From Sorex araneus (Eukaryota; Chordata; Mammalia; Eulipotyphla; Soricidae): 64,000 bases of DNA. Shown one piece after another: positions 50,060 through 60,725 of the stretch (the stretch's first letter is position 1; each line of letters opens with the position of its first letter). The DNA is taken from the NCBI RefSeq assembly GCF_027595985.1, contig NC_073313.1, positions 105,047,052 to 105,111,051 on the forward strand, given 5' to 3'. The notes under the pieces are model-generated. The model was not told the DNA's origin and searched no databases. It was given only the letters and a program-made list of their open reading frames with translations. The position numbers and the translations under genes are program-made.

Positions 50060-53000
50060 GAATTCTTCTTCTTGCTCTCCCCCTCATCTCCCCCCTCTTC
50101 CTATTCCCTTCTCCTCACCCTCATCCTCCTCCCACTTCTCCCCTCCTCCACCTCCCCCTCCTCCTCATCTCCCCTGCTCATCCCCCCTCATCCTTCTCCC
50201 CCTTCACCTCCTCTCCTTCTCCTGCCCCTCCTCCCCATTCTTTTCCACATTCCCCTTCCTCCCCCCATTCTCCTCTCCCGTCTAGTCCCACCCACTATTC
50301 CTACTCCTCTTTACCCCTCCTCCTCTCTCATCCTGCCCCCTACCTTCTCTTCTCCACCTCTTCACTCCTCCTCCCTCCTACCCCTCATCCTCCCCCTACC
50401 CCTCATCCTCCCCATTTCTCATCCCTCTTCTCCCATCCTCCTCCCCTCCCTCTTCCATCCTCCTCCTCCCTCATCCCCTTCTCCTCCCCTTCTCCTCTCC
50501 CCTCTGCCTCCTTCCCTCTTATCGTCCCATCCCCTCCTCCTCCCTCTCTTCCCCTTCTCCTTCCTCCTCCTCCCCTCCTCCCTCTCTGCCTCCTTCCTTC
50601 TCCCCTTCTCTCCTTCTTCCTCCTCCCTTCATTTCTCCCTACTTCTTCCCCTCTTCCACCTTTGCCCCTCCTCCTCCCTTCTCCCCATTCCTCCTCCTCC
50701 CTTCTCTCCTTTCTCCCTCTCTCTTCTGACCTCCTCCTCCTGCTCCTCTTTCCCCCTCCTCCTCATCCTTCCCTCCTCCTCCCCCATGCTCCTCTCCCTC
50801 CTCCTCCTCCTCTCTCCTCCCACTTCTCCTCCACCTCCTTTCACCTCTCACCCATTCTACTCAAGCTTCCTCCCATTCTCCTACCTCTCCTCCTCCTCTC
50901 TTCCTCTCCTCCTTCCCCTTGCTCACCCTTTCCTTTCACTCCTGTCCCACCTCCCCTCTTCTCTTTCCTTCTTCTCCCTTCTCATTGTCCTCCCCCTCTG
51001 GCCTCCTCCTCCCTCCTCCCCTTCTCTCTTCCCTCTTCTTCCCCCATTCTGCTCCTCCCCCTCCTCCCGCCTCCCTTTCTCCCCACCTCTTAGTCCCTCC
51101 ATAACTTCTCCTCACCTCCTCCTCCCACTCCTCCTCAATCTCCTTACATCTCCTCTTCTCCTCTTCTTTCTCTTCCCTCTCCTCGGCCTTCTCTTCCCCT
51201 TCTCCTCCTCTTTCCTCCTCCCCACCTCCCTCTTCTCCTCCTCACTTCTCCCCCTTCTCCCCTGTTCCGCACTCTGCCTCTCTCTCCATTCCCCTCCTCC
51301 TCCTCCCTCCTCCTTCCCCCTCTCCCAATTCCTCCACCATTCTCCTCCCCATACTACTCCTACTCCTGCTCCTCCTCCCCACTCTTCCTTCTCCTCCCTT
51401 TTCCCATTCTTCCCCTCTTTCTCCTCCCCTACTCTTCTTTTCTCATACTCTTCCCCCATGTCCCCTCCTCTTCCTTCCTCCTTCCTCCTCGCCCTCCTCC
51501 TTCTCCCCCTTTCTCCTTTCTCTTCTTCCTTATCCTCCTTCCTCCTCCCCTTCTCTTGCCCCTTTCTCTTCCCCTCTCCTCCCCCTCCTCCTCCTCTGTC
51601 CTCTTCCCTTTTCTCCTCCCCCTCCTACTGCCCACCTCCTTTTCCCTTTCTCCTCCTTCCTCCTCCCCTCCCCCTCTCCCCCTCCCCAATCTGGTCTCTT
51701 CTGCACCTCCTCTCCCGTTCACACCCCCCTCATCTCTCCTCCCTCCTCCCTTTTCCTCTCTTCTCTCTCCTCCCTTTTCCTCCGCCCCCTCCTCCTCTTC
51801 TTTTCCCCCTCTTCCACCTCCTTCATTCCACCTCTCCACACCTCCTCCCCCCTTTTCTCCCCATTCTCCATCCTCCCTCCTCCTGTTTTCTACCCCTATT
51901 TCTCCTACCACCTATTCTTCTTTCCCGTACTCCCCACTTCTCCTACCCTCCTCATCCTCCCCTCCCCAGCATCTCCTCCCCTTCCCCTTTTTCCTCCCAT
52001 TTTCCACCCTCCTCCCATTCTAGTCCCCCTCCTCTTCCCCTTCTCTTCCCCTTTTCCTTCCTCTTTCTCATCCTACTTCTACTCTCCCTTTTTTGTCCCT
52101 CCTCCTCCCCTCTAATCCCCCTCCTCTCCTCCTCTTCCATTTCTTCTTCAACCTTCTCTTCCTTCTCTCCTCCCCTCCCCTCCTTCCTCCCCTCCTCCTG
52201 CTCCTTCTTTACACTGTTCTTGCCTTCTCCTCCTCATCTCCTGTCTCCACTCTTCTTACTCCTCCTGATTCCTCTTTCTCATCCCTCTACCTTCTCCTCC
52301 TTCCACCTCCCCTTCTAGCCCTTCTCTGACTCCACTTTCTCCTCCCCTTCTCTTCCCTTCTAATTCTCCCCTCCTGCCTCTCCTTTCCTCTGCCCCATTA
52401 TCCTTCCCCTCCTCTTCTCTCCTCCTCTCTCTTTCTCCTCCCTCACCTTCCATTCCCTCCTCCTTCCTCCTGCTCCTCCATGTTCTCCTCCCCCTTCTTG
52501 CCCCTCCACTTCTACCCCTCTCCTTTTCCTCACTTCTCCCCTTCCTCTTCCTGTCCTCCTCTTCCTCCTCCCTCTTTTCCTCCCCATTCTGTCTCTTCTC
52601 TCTCTTCTCCTCCCCCACCCGCCTGGTCTCCCTATTCTCTCCTCCTCGTCCCACCTCATCTTCCTCCCCCTTCTCTTACCACTCAGTCTCTATCCTCCTC
52701 TTCCTATTTCATCTTCCTCCCTCTTCTCCTGCCCCTCCTCCTCCTCCCCCTTCTACTGGCGCTACTCCCCTTCCCCTCCTCAATCATTCTCTGTTCTTCT
52801 CCACTTCCTTTTACCTCTCCTCCTGCTCCTCCTACCTCCTCCTCCTCCTCCTCATGCCCCTTCTCCTTCTCCCTGCTCTTCCCCATTCTTCCACCTGCCT
52901 TCTCCTCCCCATCCCCCTCATCCTCCCCTCCTCATTCTCTCTCCTCCAACTTCCTCCCCCTCCTACTACCTCCTCCACATCTTCTCTCCTTCTCTTCTAC

Positions 53001-53642
53001 TCTCCTCAGCCTCCTCTCCTCCTTCTCTTCCTTTCTCCTCCCGCTCCTCCTCCCTCCTCCAACCACCCTCATCTTCTCCTCCCCACTCTCATGCTCTCCC
53101 CTTCTCCCCTTTCCTTCCCCTCCTTCTCCCCTCCTCCTCTTCTCCCCCCTCCTCCTCTGCCCTGTCTTTAGTTCTCTTCCTGCCTCCTGCTCCCTCCTCC
53201 CATTCCTCCTTCTCCCCATTCTCCTTGCCACACATTTGCCTCCCTTCTCCTTCTTCCTCCTGCACCCTATCCCTCTCCTCCTCCTCCCCTCTTCCTCTTC
53301 CCCTTACCCTCCTCCTCTCCTTCCTCGTCTCTTCTTCCTCTTTCATTCTCTCCCCGCTTCTTCTCCCTTCTCCTCTCCTCTCTTTTATAGCTCCTTCTCT
53401 CCCTTTTCTTCCCTCCTCTCTCCTACTCCTCTCCCACATCCCCTCCTTATTCCCACTCTTCCCCTCCTCCCCCTTTTCCTTCCCTTCCTCCTCTTCCTCC
53501 TCTCCATCCTCCTCACCTTCCTCCCCCTTTACCCTACTCCTCCCCATCCTCCTCTTCCTCCCCCCTTGTCCTTCTCCCTTTTTCTCTCCTCCTCCTCCTG
53601 CCCCCTCTTCTCCCCTTCCTCCCCACTCCTGCCCTCTCCTTT
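50060..53642. repeat. 3.6 kb polypyrimidine (C/T) tract, degenerate (CCT/CTCC)n
   Basis: Nearly every base on the + strand is C or T for about 3.6 kb, with sparse A and rare G. Recurrent words are CCTCCTCCC, CCCCATTCTCCTCC and CTTCTCC, with no fixed period, so it is a decayed triplet or short minisatellite expansion. Stop codons all contain purines, so the + strand gives meaningless open frames of 748 and 403 codons rich in Ser, Pro and Leu. The tract ends exactly at the A-rich (here T-rich) 3' tail side of a minus-strand SINE (53640-53812). The complementary strand is G/A-rich with many G runs, so triplex (H-DNA) and G-quadruplex structures are possible. Confidence 0.97.
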
Positions 53643-53812
53643 TATTTTCGGGACACACTCCGCTGTGTGCATGGCTTTCTCCTGGCTCTGAGCCCCAGAA
53701 TCACTCCAGGAAGGGTTTGGGGGAACCACATGTGTTACCAGGGATCGAAGCTGACACAGCCTCATATTAGGCAAGCAACTCCCCTCACCTAATGTACTAT
53801 ATACCCTGTTCC
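53640..53812 (-). mobile_element. SINE at the end of the polypyrimidine tract, minus strand
   Basis: 'ttttcgggacacactccgct', 'gtgttaccagggatcgaagc' and 'ctaatgtactatataccctg'. Its 3' tail side faces the tract. Confidence 0.78.
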
Positions 53813-53861
53813 CCGAAAGAATGCATTCTAATACTGTTGATTTTGTTTTGGTCTCTTCTAG

Positions 53862-53897
53862 ACATACATAACAGTGCCATCTCCAGCCAAAGAGTCG
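53862..53897 (+). ncRNA. Candidate 36-nt internal exon
   Basis: A good acceptor ('ttttggtctcttctag', ending 53861) is followed after 36 nt by a strong donor (TCG|GTAAGT at 53898). It lies 50 nt past a SINE and 5.4 kb past the donor in the CpG island. The pairing is suggestive only; 36 nt is short, no homology is recognised and chance splice-like pairs are common. Confidence 0.25.
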
Positions 53898-54199
53898 GTA
53901 AGTTCATCTCTAAAGTCACTAGTCTCAAGTAAGTGGGACTTTAGTTTGAGTTCTTTGAGATTTTCAGGTGGCTAATGGTTAGTCCTGGATGAATGTGGTC
54001 CTATTCAAACCTATACATTCACCTGCTTCTCTCATCTTCCTTCTCTGTCTTGGAGTCAGAGCTGTCTTTTCCTCAGAACAAGAAAATAACCTTGCTGGCT
54101 CAGAGCCAAGTCCTTTGTGGCAGACACGTCTTGTGCAGAATGCAACTTTCTACTACTTTCTGTTTTGTACATTTTCTCCTGTTGTAACCTCGGGTACAT

Positions 54200-54300
54200 T
54201 ACTTTAGGAATTACTGCTGGTACATAGTATACCTAAAACTCAACTATGAATAACTTTGAAATCATGGTATTTTAATAAAATTAAAAATAAATAATATAAA
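54200..54300 (+). mobile_element. L1 3' tail fragment, plus strand
   Basis: 'cctaaaactcaactatgaat', 'aactttgaaatcatggtatt' and an A-rich end with AATAAA. 53898-54199 before it shows nothing recognised. Confidence 0.6.
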
Positions 54301-54344
54301 TAAATGAAATCGATGTATATATAGTTAATGGGAAAAAGAATTCT

Positions 54345-54500
54345 TTTCTTGGGCCAGGGTTATAATACAGCCAGTAAATTTTCTTGCCTTGCACATTACC
54401 AACCTGGGTTCAGTCCCTGGCATTCCACAGGGCCCCCTCTGAACAAAACATCAGTAGTAAGCCCTGAGCACCTCTAGATATGGCTCCCGAAGAAAATATA
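54345..54500 (+). mobile_element. SINE, plus strand
   Basis: 'cttgggccagggttataata', 'acctgggttcagtccctggc' and 'agtaagccctgagcacctct'. Confidence 0.78.
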
Positions 54501-54529
54501 ACAGAAGAATTATTTTTCTTAAAATGTCT

Positions 54530-54700
54530 GGACCAACTGACATTACCACCAGGAGGGCAGGCTGGGCTCTGGGGAACCCTGGAAAAATGGTAGAGGGAAG
54601 CTGATGCTCTGTTGGAGGGTGTGCTGTTGGAATGTTTTATGCACGAATCTTTACCATTATCAATGTTGCAAATCATAGTACCTAAAATAAAAATAACCCC
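54530..54700 (+). mobile_element. L1 3' UTR fragment, plus strand
   Basis: 'ggaaaaatggtagagggaag', 'gtgctgttggaatgttttat' and 'atagtacctaaaataaaaat'. Confidence 0.55.
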
Positions 54701-54714
54701 CAAAATCTTTTTTC

Positions 54715-54845
54715 TCGAGCTGGGGAGATAGCTCAAAGTGCCAGAGCACATACTTTGCATGCTACAGCCCCAACTTCGATCCTTAGCACTGCCTGGACCA
54801 TCAAGTACTACTAAGAGTGAATCCCCAGCACTGCAGGTGAGGTCC
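54715..54845 (+). mobile_element. SINE, plus strand
   Basis: 'gagctggggagatagctcaa', 'aacttcgatccttagcactg' and 'aatccccagcactgcaggtg'. Confidence 0.72.
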
Positions 54846-55114
54846 ATAACTGCCTTTTCAAAAATTATTTTTCTTATCTATTAAAGGAGATAATGTTACT
54901 CTCTATTTCATACAAGTATTGTGAGAACTTAAAGAAATAACATATGTAGAATGACTCTTAGAAACTGTTAAATACATGGTAATCTGGAAATTATAAGATC
55001 TGTGAAGGGGGCTAACAGGAGTGAGGGCCCACGATTCTATGCTGGATAGGGAACAAAGCAATGAGATGGTAAAGAGCTGGAGAATGAGAGAAATTAAAGG
55101 GTGAAAGTTCTTTA

Positions 55115-55278
55115 TTTGGAGGGGAGTTGGGGCCACACCTGTTGGTGCTCAGGGCTTATGCTCAGGAATTACTCCTGGCCTTACTTAGGGTATCATATGC
55201 AGTGCCAGAGATAGACCCGAGGTTGGCTGCATGCAAGGCCAGTTCCTTACCCCCTGGACTGTCTCTCTGGTCCAGGGT
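55115..55278 (-). mobile_element. SINE, minus strand
   Basis: 'ttggggccacacctgttggt', 'gctcaggaattactcctggc' and 'ctggactgtctctctggtcc'. 55279-55849 after it has no recognised feature. Confidence 0.83.
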
Positions 55279-55849
55279 GAGAATGCTTGATGGAATGAAA
55301 AGTGAGTTTTGTGAGAAAATATAAGTAATAGGGAAAGGAAGTGGTTGAAGTCAGACATTGGGATTGTGAAGCTCAGGAATTCTTAAGCAGAACAATTGCC
55401 ATGCTAATTAGGTTGTCCAGAACACTGATGATTAGAAAAGGAATGGGGAGTGTTATGTGGCCAGAGGTTGTTGAAATGTTGGGGTGAGTCATACTCCCAG
55501 CCCTGGTAGTACATGGACAGTAAGATTTGGAATGGAAAAGACAATTGAGCTAGTGCCAAAGCCAAAGTCCACTGCAATTAACAGGAAACATTTATTTCAC
55601 AAATACGCACTGAGCTCATATTTGACGGCAAGATCAAGATTCCTGCTGCCATGGAGTTTTACAATCGAGTAGGAGTGATAGCAGATATGACTAGTCCCAA
55701 TATAAACAGAAAACTGCTAAGAGCTGTGAAGGAAAAATAAGGATTCTAAATAATATTGGGAGGCTGGTCTGGGTTGGGGAGAGTGTTGGGGCAACAACCA
55801 GAAGTTCTCAGGATCAGCATGTTCAAGACAAACACTGTGTTTTTGAAAA

Positions 55850-56255
55850 GAGTGTTTTTATTGAATTACCCTGAATTACAGAGTTACAAAATAATTCACT
55901 ATTGAGTTTCAGGAATAAAGTGTTCCAACACCAATCCCTTCACCAGTGTCTGCTTCCCTCCACCAATGTCCCCATTTTTTTTTTTTTTTTTTTTGCTTTT
56001 TGGGTCACACCTGGCGATGCACAAGGGTCACTCCTGGCTCTGCACTCAGGAATTACCCCTGGCGGTGCTCAGGGGACCATATGGGATGCTGGGAATCGAA
56101 CCCGGGTCGGCCGCGTGCAAGGCAAACGCCCTACCCGCTGTGCTATCACTCCAGCCCCAATGTCCCCATTTTCTCTCCTGCCCTTTAACCTGCCTCTATG
56201 GCAGGCAGTTTTATTTTTTTCTCCACCCCCCAACTTTTAGACACTATCAATAATT
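55850..56255 (-). mobile_element. L1 3' UTR, minus strand, interrupted by a young SINE
   Basis: 'aatcccttcaccagtgtctg' and 'ctccaccaatgtccccattt' before 55979; 'aatgtccccattttctctcc' and 'ctctatggcaggcagtttta' after 56157. Confidence 0.87.
55979..56157 (-). mobile_element. Young SINE nested in the L1 3' UTR, 15-bp TSD
   Basis: Flanked by 'caatgtccccatttt' at 55964-55978 and 56158-56172. Near-consensus body and long T-run. Confidence 0.97.
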
Positions 56256-56261
56256 TTACTG

Positions 56262-56455
56262 ATAGGTTGCATGCAGAATCTCGAACGGCAGAGCCTGGCA
56301 AGCTGCCTGTGGCATATTTGATATGCCCAAAACAGTAACAATAATGGACCTCATTCCCCTGACTCTGAACGTGACAGGGTCGAATGAGACGTTACTGGCA
56401 CCCACTCGAACAAAGGATGAGCAACGGGACAACAGTGATACAAGTTGCATGCATG
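56262..56455 (+). mobile_element. Second-type SINE, plus strand, degenerate
   Basis: 'ggcagagcctggcaagctgc', 'tttgatatgcccaaaacagt', 'gagacgttactggcacccac' and 'gatgagcaacgggacaacag'. Internal stretch 56345-56375 is aberrant. 56456-56894 after it holds nothing recognised. Confidence 0.78.
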
Positions 56456-56894
56456 TCACTTTACCTTCTTTAAGCATCCAGTCTGATCATGCTTGTAATG
56501 GGAGGACCAGGTCCTGACTGAAAAATCAGGGAAGGATTCCTGGAGATAAACACTGAAAAATGAAATGGGGGTAGGTAGAGGAAGCTGAGAGGTGAGTGGG
56601 TGAAATAGTGTCCCAGTTACAGGAAACAAAGAGTATTATATTGAGGCCAGAAGCTAAAACTTGAACAAGTGAAAGGTATCTCCTGTGATCAGAGCATAAT
56701 AAGAATGGGGGGAGCAATATTGTGAGCTTTGGCTACATGACAGATCCCCTTAGTTATTTGGAGCTTTACCCAAGGAGGATGAAAATATCTATTAAAGGTT
56801 TTTGATAAACTGAATGATGTTAGCAGATTTATCAGTATTTGTACATATAGCTTCACCAGTTTTAAAGAGATTATAATCAACACATAATATTGCA

Positions 56895-57060
56895 TTTTAG
56901 GGCCCAGAGAGACTGCATAGCAGGTAGGGCACTTATATTGCATGTTGCCAACCTGGGTTCTATCCCTGGCACCCCTGGTGCCCTGTTAGGAGTGATCCCT
57001 AAGTATAGACAAGAGTAAGCCCTGACTACTACTGGATGTGCCCCCCAAACCAAAAACAAA
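56895..57060 (+). mobile_element. SINE, plus strand
   Basis: 'ttagggcccagagagactgc', 'acctgggttctatccctggc' and 'gtaagccctgactactactg'. 57061-57503 beyond is A+T-rich with no feature. Confidence 0.8.
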
Positions 57061-57503
57061 CATTGTATGCTAGTATTTTTAAAGTGTACAACGTAATGAT
57101 TTGATATATATGTATATATGGTGAAAAGATGACCATAGCATTTATGTTCATTATCTTATGCTCATTATCAAAAAAGAAACAGCATAGAAATATATGAATT
57201 GTCAAAGTCCAACTTATGTTTTTGCATGTATATATTAGAATATATATACACATCTAAGAAATATTGTAGATGCTGTTCCAGACTAACACAATACAATTAA
57301 TATTGCAATTAAGTCATGACTTTTTATTTTTCAAGATAGAAAACCTTATTGTTACACTGTTCTATAAATCTCTTGAATGTTCAGTAGAACTGTGTATTTA
57401 AAAAAAAAACCTACATACCTTAATTAAATGAGACAAGACAAAGAGTGAAAACATGCTACTGGAAAAATGTTGCCCAAAAACTTGCTCAAAGCAGGATTGC
57501 CAC

Positions 57504-57683
57504 AGGGGCTGGAGCGATAGCACAGTGGGTAGGGCGTTTGCCTTGCACGCGGCTGACCCGGGTTCGATTCCCAGTATCCCATATGGTCCCCCGAGCACCG
57601 CCAGCAGTAATTCCTGAGTGCATGAGCCAGGAGTAAGCCCTGTGCAATGCAGGTGTGACTCAAAAAAGGCAAAAAGAAAAAGT
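57504..57683 (+). mobile_element. Young SINE with 11-bp TSD, plus strand
   Basis: Flanked by 'aggattgccac' at 57493-57503 and 57684-57694. Head 'ggggctggagcgatagcaca'. Confidence 0.95.
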
Positions 57684-57893
57684 AGGATTGCCACGAACTT
57701 CCCATTTGTTAAAAATGCAATATCTGAAAAGCACACAGTGAAGCACAATAAAATAAAACAAGGTATGCATAAGTATGCAAACCCAAATAGATGTATTTGG
57801 GATAAATCAATAGATATATAGTAGAAAAGCTAGATTTCTCTACTGAACAAAATCTATGCAGTATCTTTATCTTTTTTGAGGGGAATTATTTGT

Positions 57894-58089
57894 TTTTTTT
57901 TTTTGTTTTTTTTGTTTTTTTTTTTCTTTTTCGGTCACACCTGTCGATACACAGGGGTTACTCCTGGCTCTGCACTCAGGAATTACTCCTGGACGTGCTC
58001 AGGGGACCATATGGGATGCTGGGAATCGAACCCGGGTCGGCCGCGTGCAAGGCAAACGCCCTACCCGCTGTGCTATCGCTCCAGCCCCC
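57894..58089 (-). mobile_element. Young SINE with perfect 17-bp TSD, minus strand
   Basis: Flanked by 'tgaggggaattatttgt' at 57877-57893 and 58090-58106. Long (T)nG-interrupted tail. Confidence 0.97.
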
Positions 58090-58106
58090 TGAGGGGAATT
58101 ATTTGT

Positions 58107-58250
58107 GTCACACTTCGACACTGCTCAAGGATTGCTTGGGCAGTGCTCAGGGATTTGTTTTCATGGATTGCTCCTGGCTATGTCAGAAATCAAACTTGGC
58201 TTGGCTGAGAGTACAAGGAAAGTGATTTAACCACTGTACTCCTTTCCACC
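58107..58250 (-). mobile_element. Older SINE, minus strand
   Basis: 'gtcacacttcgacactgctc', 'cagaaatcaaacttggcttg' and 'ccactgtactcctttccacc'. The young copy upstream landed in its tail. Confidence 0.75.
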
Positions 58251-58539
58251 CCGAAAATGTCTTTATCTTTTCATTTCCCAGTAATATAGAAGCAGATTTT
58301 CATGATTAAAGATTGAATTAGTAGGACTATGTATAGTCCTTGACTTGGTAGAGAATAAAAGATGAAGTCCTTGCTTCTATCCCCCACAGTACGTAGCTCT
58401 GCTAATACTGCCAGATGTTGTCCTTGCAACTAAAAACAATAACAAAAATGACTGAATTAAAACACAGATATAGAGAATAAATATTCTTTGCCTTTTCTAT
58501 CCCTTCCTATTTATTATTCTATAATTCTTAGAAAAGACA

Positions 58540-58712
58540 TAATAAATGGGCAGAGAGTACCAGGAGTAAGGCACTTGCCTTGCACTCAGCCAACCTAGGT
58601 TTGATCCCTGGTACCACATAATATGTTCCCACTTTGCCAGGAGTGATCCACGAGTGCAAAGGTAGGAGTAAACCCTGAGAACAGCTGGTGTGGCCCCAAA
58701 ACAAAACAAACA
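58540..58712 (+). mobile_element. SINE, plus strand
   Basis: 'gcagagagtaccaggagtaa', 'ctaggtttgatccctggtac' and 'ctggtgtggccccaaaacaa'. Confidence 0.83.
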
Positions 58713-58819
58713 CCAGAATAAACCAAATAATTTTCAATAGTTTTATATGTTCAGCCATCTTGCCATGCATTTATATAAATTAAAAGTACTCAGTGTAGAA
58801 AGTAGCAAAGGATATTCTT

Positions 58820-58992
58820 TTTTTTTTTCTTTTTGGGTCACACCCAGCGATGCACAGGGGTCACTCCTGGCTCATGCACTCAGGAATCACCCCTGGCGGT
58901 GCTCAGGGGACCATATGGGATGCTGGGATTCAAACCCGGGTCGGCCGCGTGCAAGGCAAACACCCTACCCACTGTGCTATCACTCCAGCCCC
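58820..58992 (-). mobile_element. Young SINE with 16-bp TSD, minus strand
   Basis: Flanked by 'agcaaaggatattctt' at 58804-58819 and 58993-59008. Confidence 0.97.
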
Positions 58993-59099
58993 AGCAAAGG
59001 ATATTCTTGATAACCCTTCACTATCAGTATTGCAAACCACAATTCCCAAAAGAAGAGAGAGTAAGAGAGACAGAGACAAAAATAGAGAGAAAGAGAAGA

Positions 59100-59228
59100 A
59101 AATCGCCTGCCATAGAGGCAGGCAGGGGGTGGGAGATGGAGGGACGGGTGTTGGAATACTGTCCAACTGAAGCTTAATCATGAACAACTTTGTAAGGGTT
59201 TCTCTCACAGTGATTCAATTTTTAAAAA
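59100..59228 (+). mobile_element. L1 3' UTR tail, plus strand
   Basis: 'gccatagaggcaggcagggg', 'gacgggtgttggaatactgt' and 'tctcacagtgattcaatttt'. Preceded by a GA-rich (GAGA)n patch at 59055-59100. Confidence 0.8.
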
Positions 59229-59235
59229 GTACTTA

Positions 59236-59478
59236 CGGACTGGAGCGATAGCACAGCAAGTAGGGTGTTTGCCTTGCATGCGGCTGACCCAGGTTTGATT
59301 CCTCCGCCTCTCGGAGAGCCCGGCAAGCTACCGAGAGTATCTCGCCCGAGATCCTGGCAAGCTACCCGTGGCATATTCGATATGCCAAAAACAGTAATAA
59401 CAAGTCTCACAATGGAGATGTTACAGGTGCTCGCTCGAGCAAATCGATGAGCAATGGGATGACAGTGACAGTGACTTA
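59236..59478 (+). mobile_element. Second-type SINE, plus strand, full length, (GACAGT)n end
   Basis: Complete: 'ggactggagcgatagcacag', 'gattcctccgcctctcggag', 'gatatgccaaaaacagtaat', 'gagcaaatcgatgagcaatg', ending 'gatgacagtgacagtgactt' with no poly(A). Confidence 0.95.
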
Positions 59479-59539
59479 TGAACATTATGTTTTACATCAT
59501 TGGACTGTATCATGAAGCAGATTAAAAAATATTTTTGTT

Positions 59540-59625
59540 TTGTTCAGTGCTCAGGACTTACTACTAGCTGTGTTCTGGGATCACTCCTAGTGGGGCACAG
59601 GGCCATATTAGGTTCTATGACATAT
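59540..59625 (-). mobile_element. SINE fragment, minus strand
   Basis: 'tgttcagtgctcaggactta' and 'tctgggatcactcctagtgg', then lost. 59626-59944 after it is without feature. Confidence 0.55.
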
Positions 59626-59944
59626 TTACTCATATGGAACATACAGATAGATTTTTCGTTCAAGGATTAAAATATTACCAGTAAAATGAAAACCTCTTGT
59701 TGATTTCCCCCCTGCTTCTTCCTCTACAGCTATTCTTAACTTCTCCCAGACTGTTTATTTATTTCTATTTTCATTTAGTTAAATTCTTTGAGTTTGTATT
59801 GGTTTACAAACTAAAAGACTAAACAGTTAGGTTAATGCTTACCACCTGTGTGTTCTAATCCTTTTCTATTCCTATTCAATTGAAAACATTTTCAGACAGA
59901 CCTATAAACACAAAAAAATATTTAGCCTTCTATAATGTGTTAGT

Positions 59945-60190
59945 AGCACTGTAGCACTGTCACACTTTCATCCCGTTGTTCATCGATTTGCTCAAGCGGG
60001 CACCAATAATGTCTCCATTGTGAGACTTGTCGTTACTGTTTTTGGCATATTGAATACGCCATGGGTAGCTTGCCAGGTTCTACTATGTGGACAGGATACT
60101 CTCAGTAGCTTGCCGGGCTCTACGAGAGGGAGGGAGGAATCGAACCCGGGTCAGCCACGTGCAAGGCTGCTGTGCTATCTCTCCAGTCTG
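59945..60190 (-). mobile_element. Second-type SINE with 11-bp TSD and (AGCACTGT)n tail
   Basis: Flanked by 'aatgtgttagt' at 59934-59944 and 60191-60201. Starts 'agcactgtagcactgtcaca', then 'catcgatttgctcaagcggg' and ends at the head 'gctatctctccagtctg'. Confidence 0.94.
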
Positions 60191-60211
60191 AATGTGTTAG
60201 TGAAAAGTATA

Positions 60212-60470
60212 AATTATTGGGGTCAGATAAATAGTACAGGGATAAAGTCACTTGCCTTGCATACGACTTACTATAGATCAATCCCTGGTAGTGCTTATAG
60301 GCCCCAGCACCTCCAGGAGTGACCCCTCAGAACAGAGCCAGGTGCAAACTTTAAACAATGCTAGGTATGGCCTCAGAACTAAATAGTGAACTAAGGATGT
60401 GGCTCAGGGTTAAAACACTGGCTTTGCATTATCCTGGGTTTGATTCTAAGTACTGCCAAAAGTATGTATG
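60212..60470 (+). mobile_element. Two SINE-derived segments in tandem, plus strand
   Basis: 60212-60385 ('ggggtcagataaatagtaca', 'accccagcacc'-like, 'gctaggtatggcctcagaac') and 60388-60470 ('aaggatgtggctcagggtta', 'cctgggtttgattctaagta'), followed by a (TATG/TATA)n run at 60462-60495. Confidence 0.7.
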
Positions 60471-60561
60471 TATATATATGTGTGTATATATATCTTAATA
60501 TTTCTGTATTATATTTCTGCCACTTATAATTTCACCCAATGAGTTTATAGATCTATACACA

Positions 60562-60725
60562 TCCTTTGTTTTTTGTTTCTTGGACCACACCTGATGGTGC
60601 TTAGGACTTTATGTTCTAGGACCGTTGTGCAGAGCTCAGGAGACCATATGGGGTGCTAGGGACTAAACCTGGGTTTTCCATGTGTTAAGGCAAGTGCCCT
60701 ACCCACTGTACTATCTCTTTGGCCC
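60562..60725 (-). mobile_element. SINE, minus strand
   Basis: 'cttggaccacacctgatggt', 'agaccatatggggtgctagg' and 'ctgtactatctctttggccc'. Confidence 0.83.

Noticed and set aside
50072..53691. Open frames of 748 and 403 codons on the + strand and several on the - strand
   Set aside because: They lie in the polypyrimidine tract, where stop codons cannot occur on the C/T strand; the products are Ser/Pro/Leu or Arg/Glu/Gly low-complexity strings without any domain.
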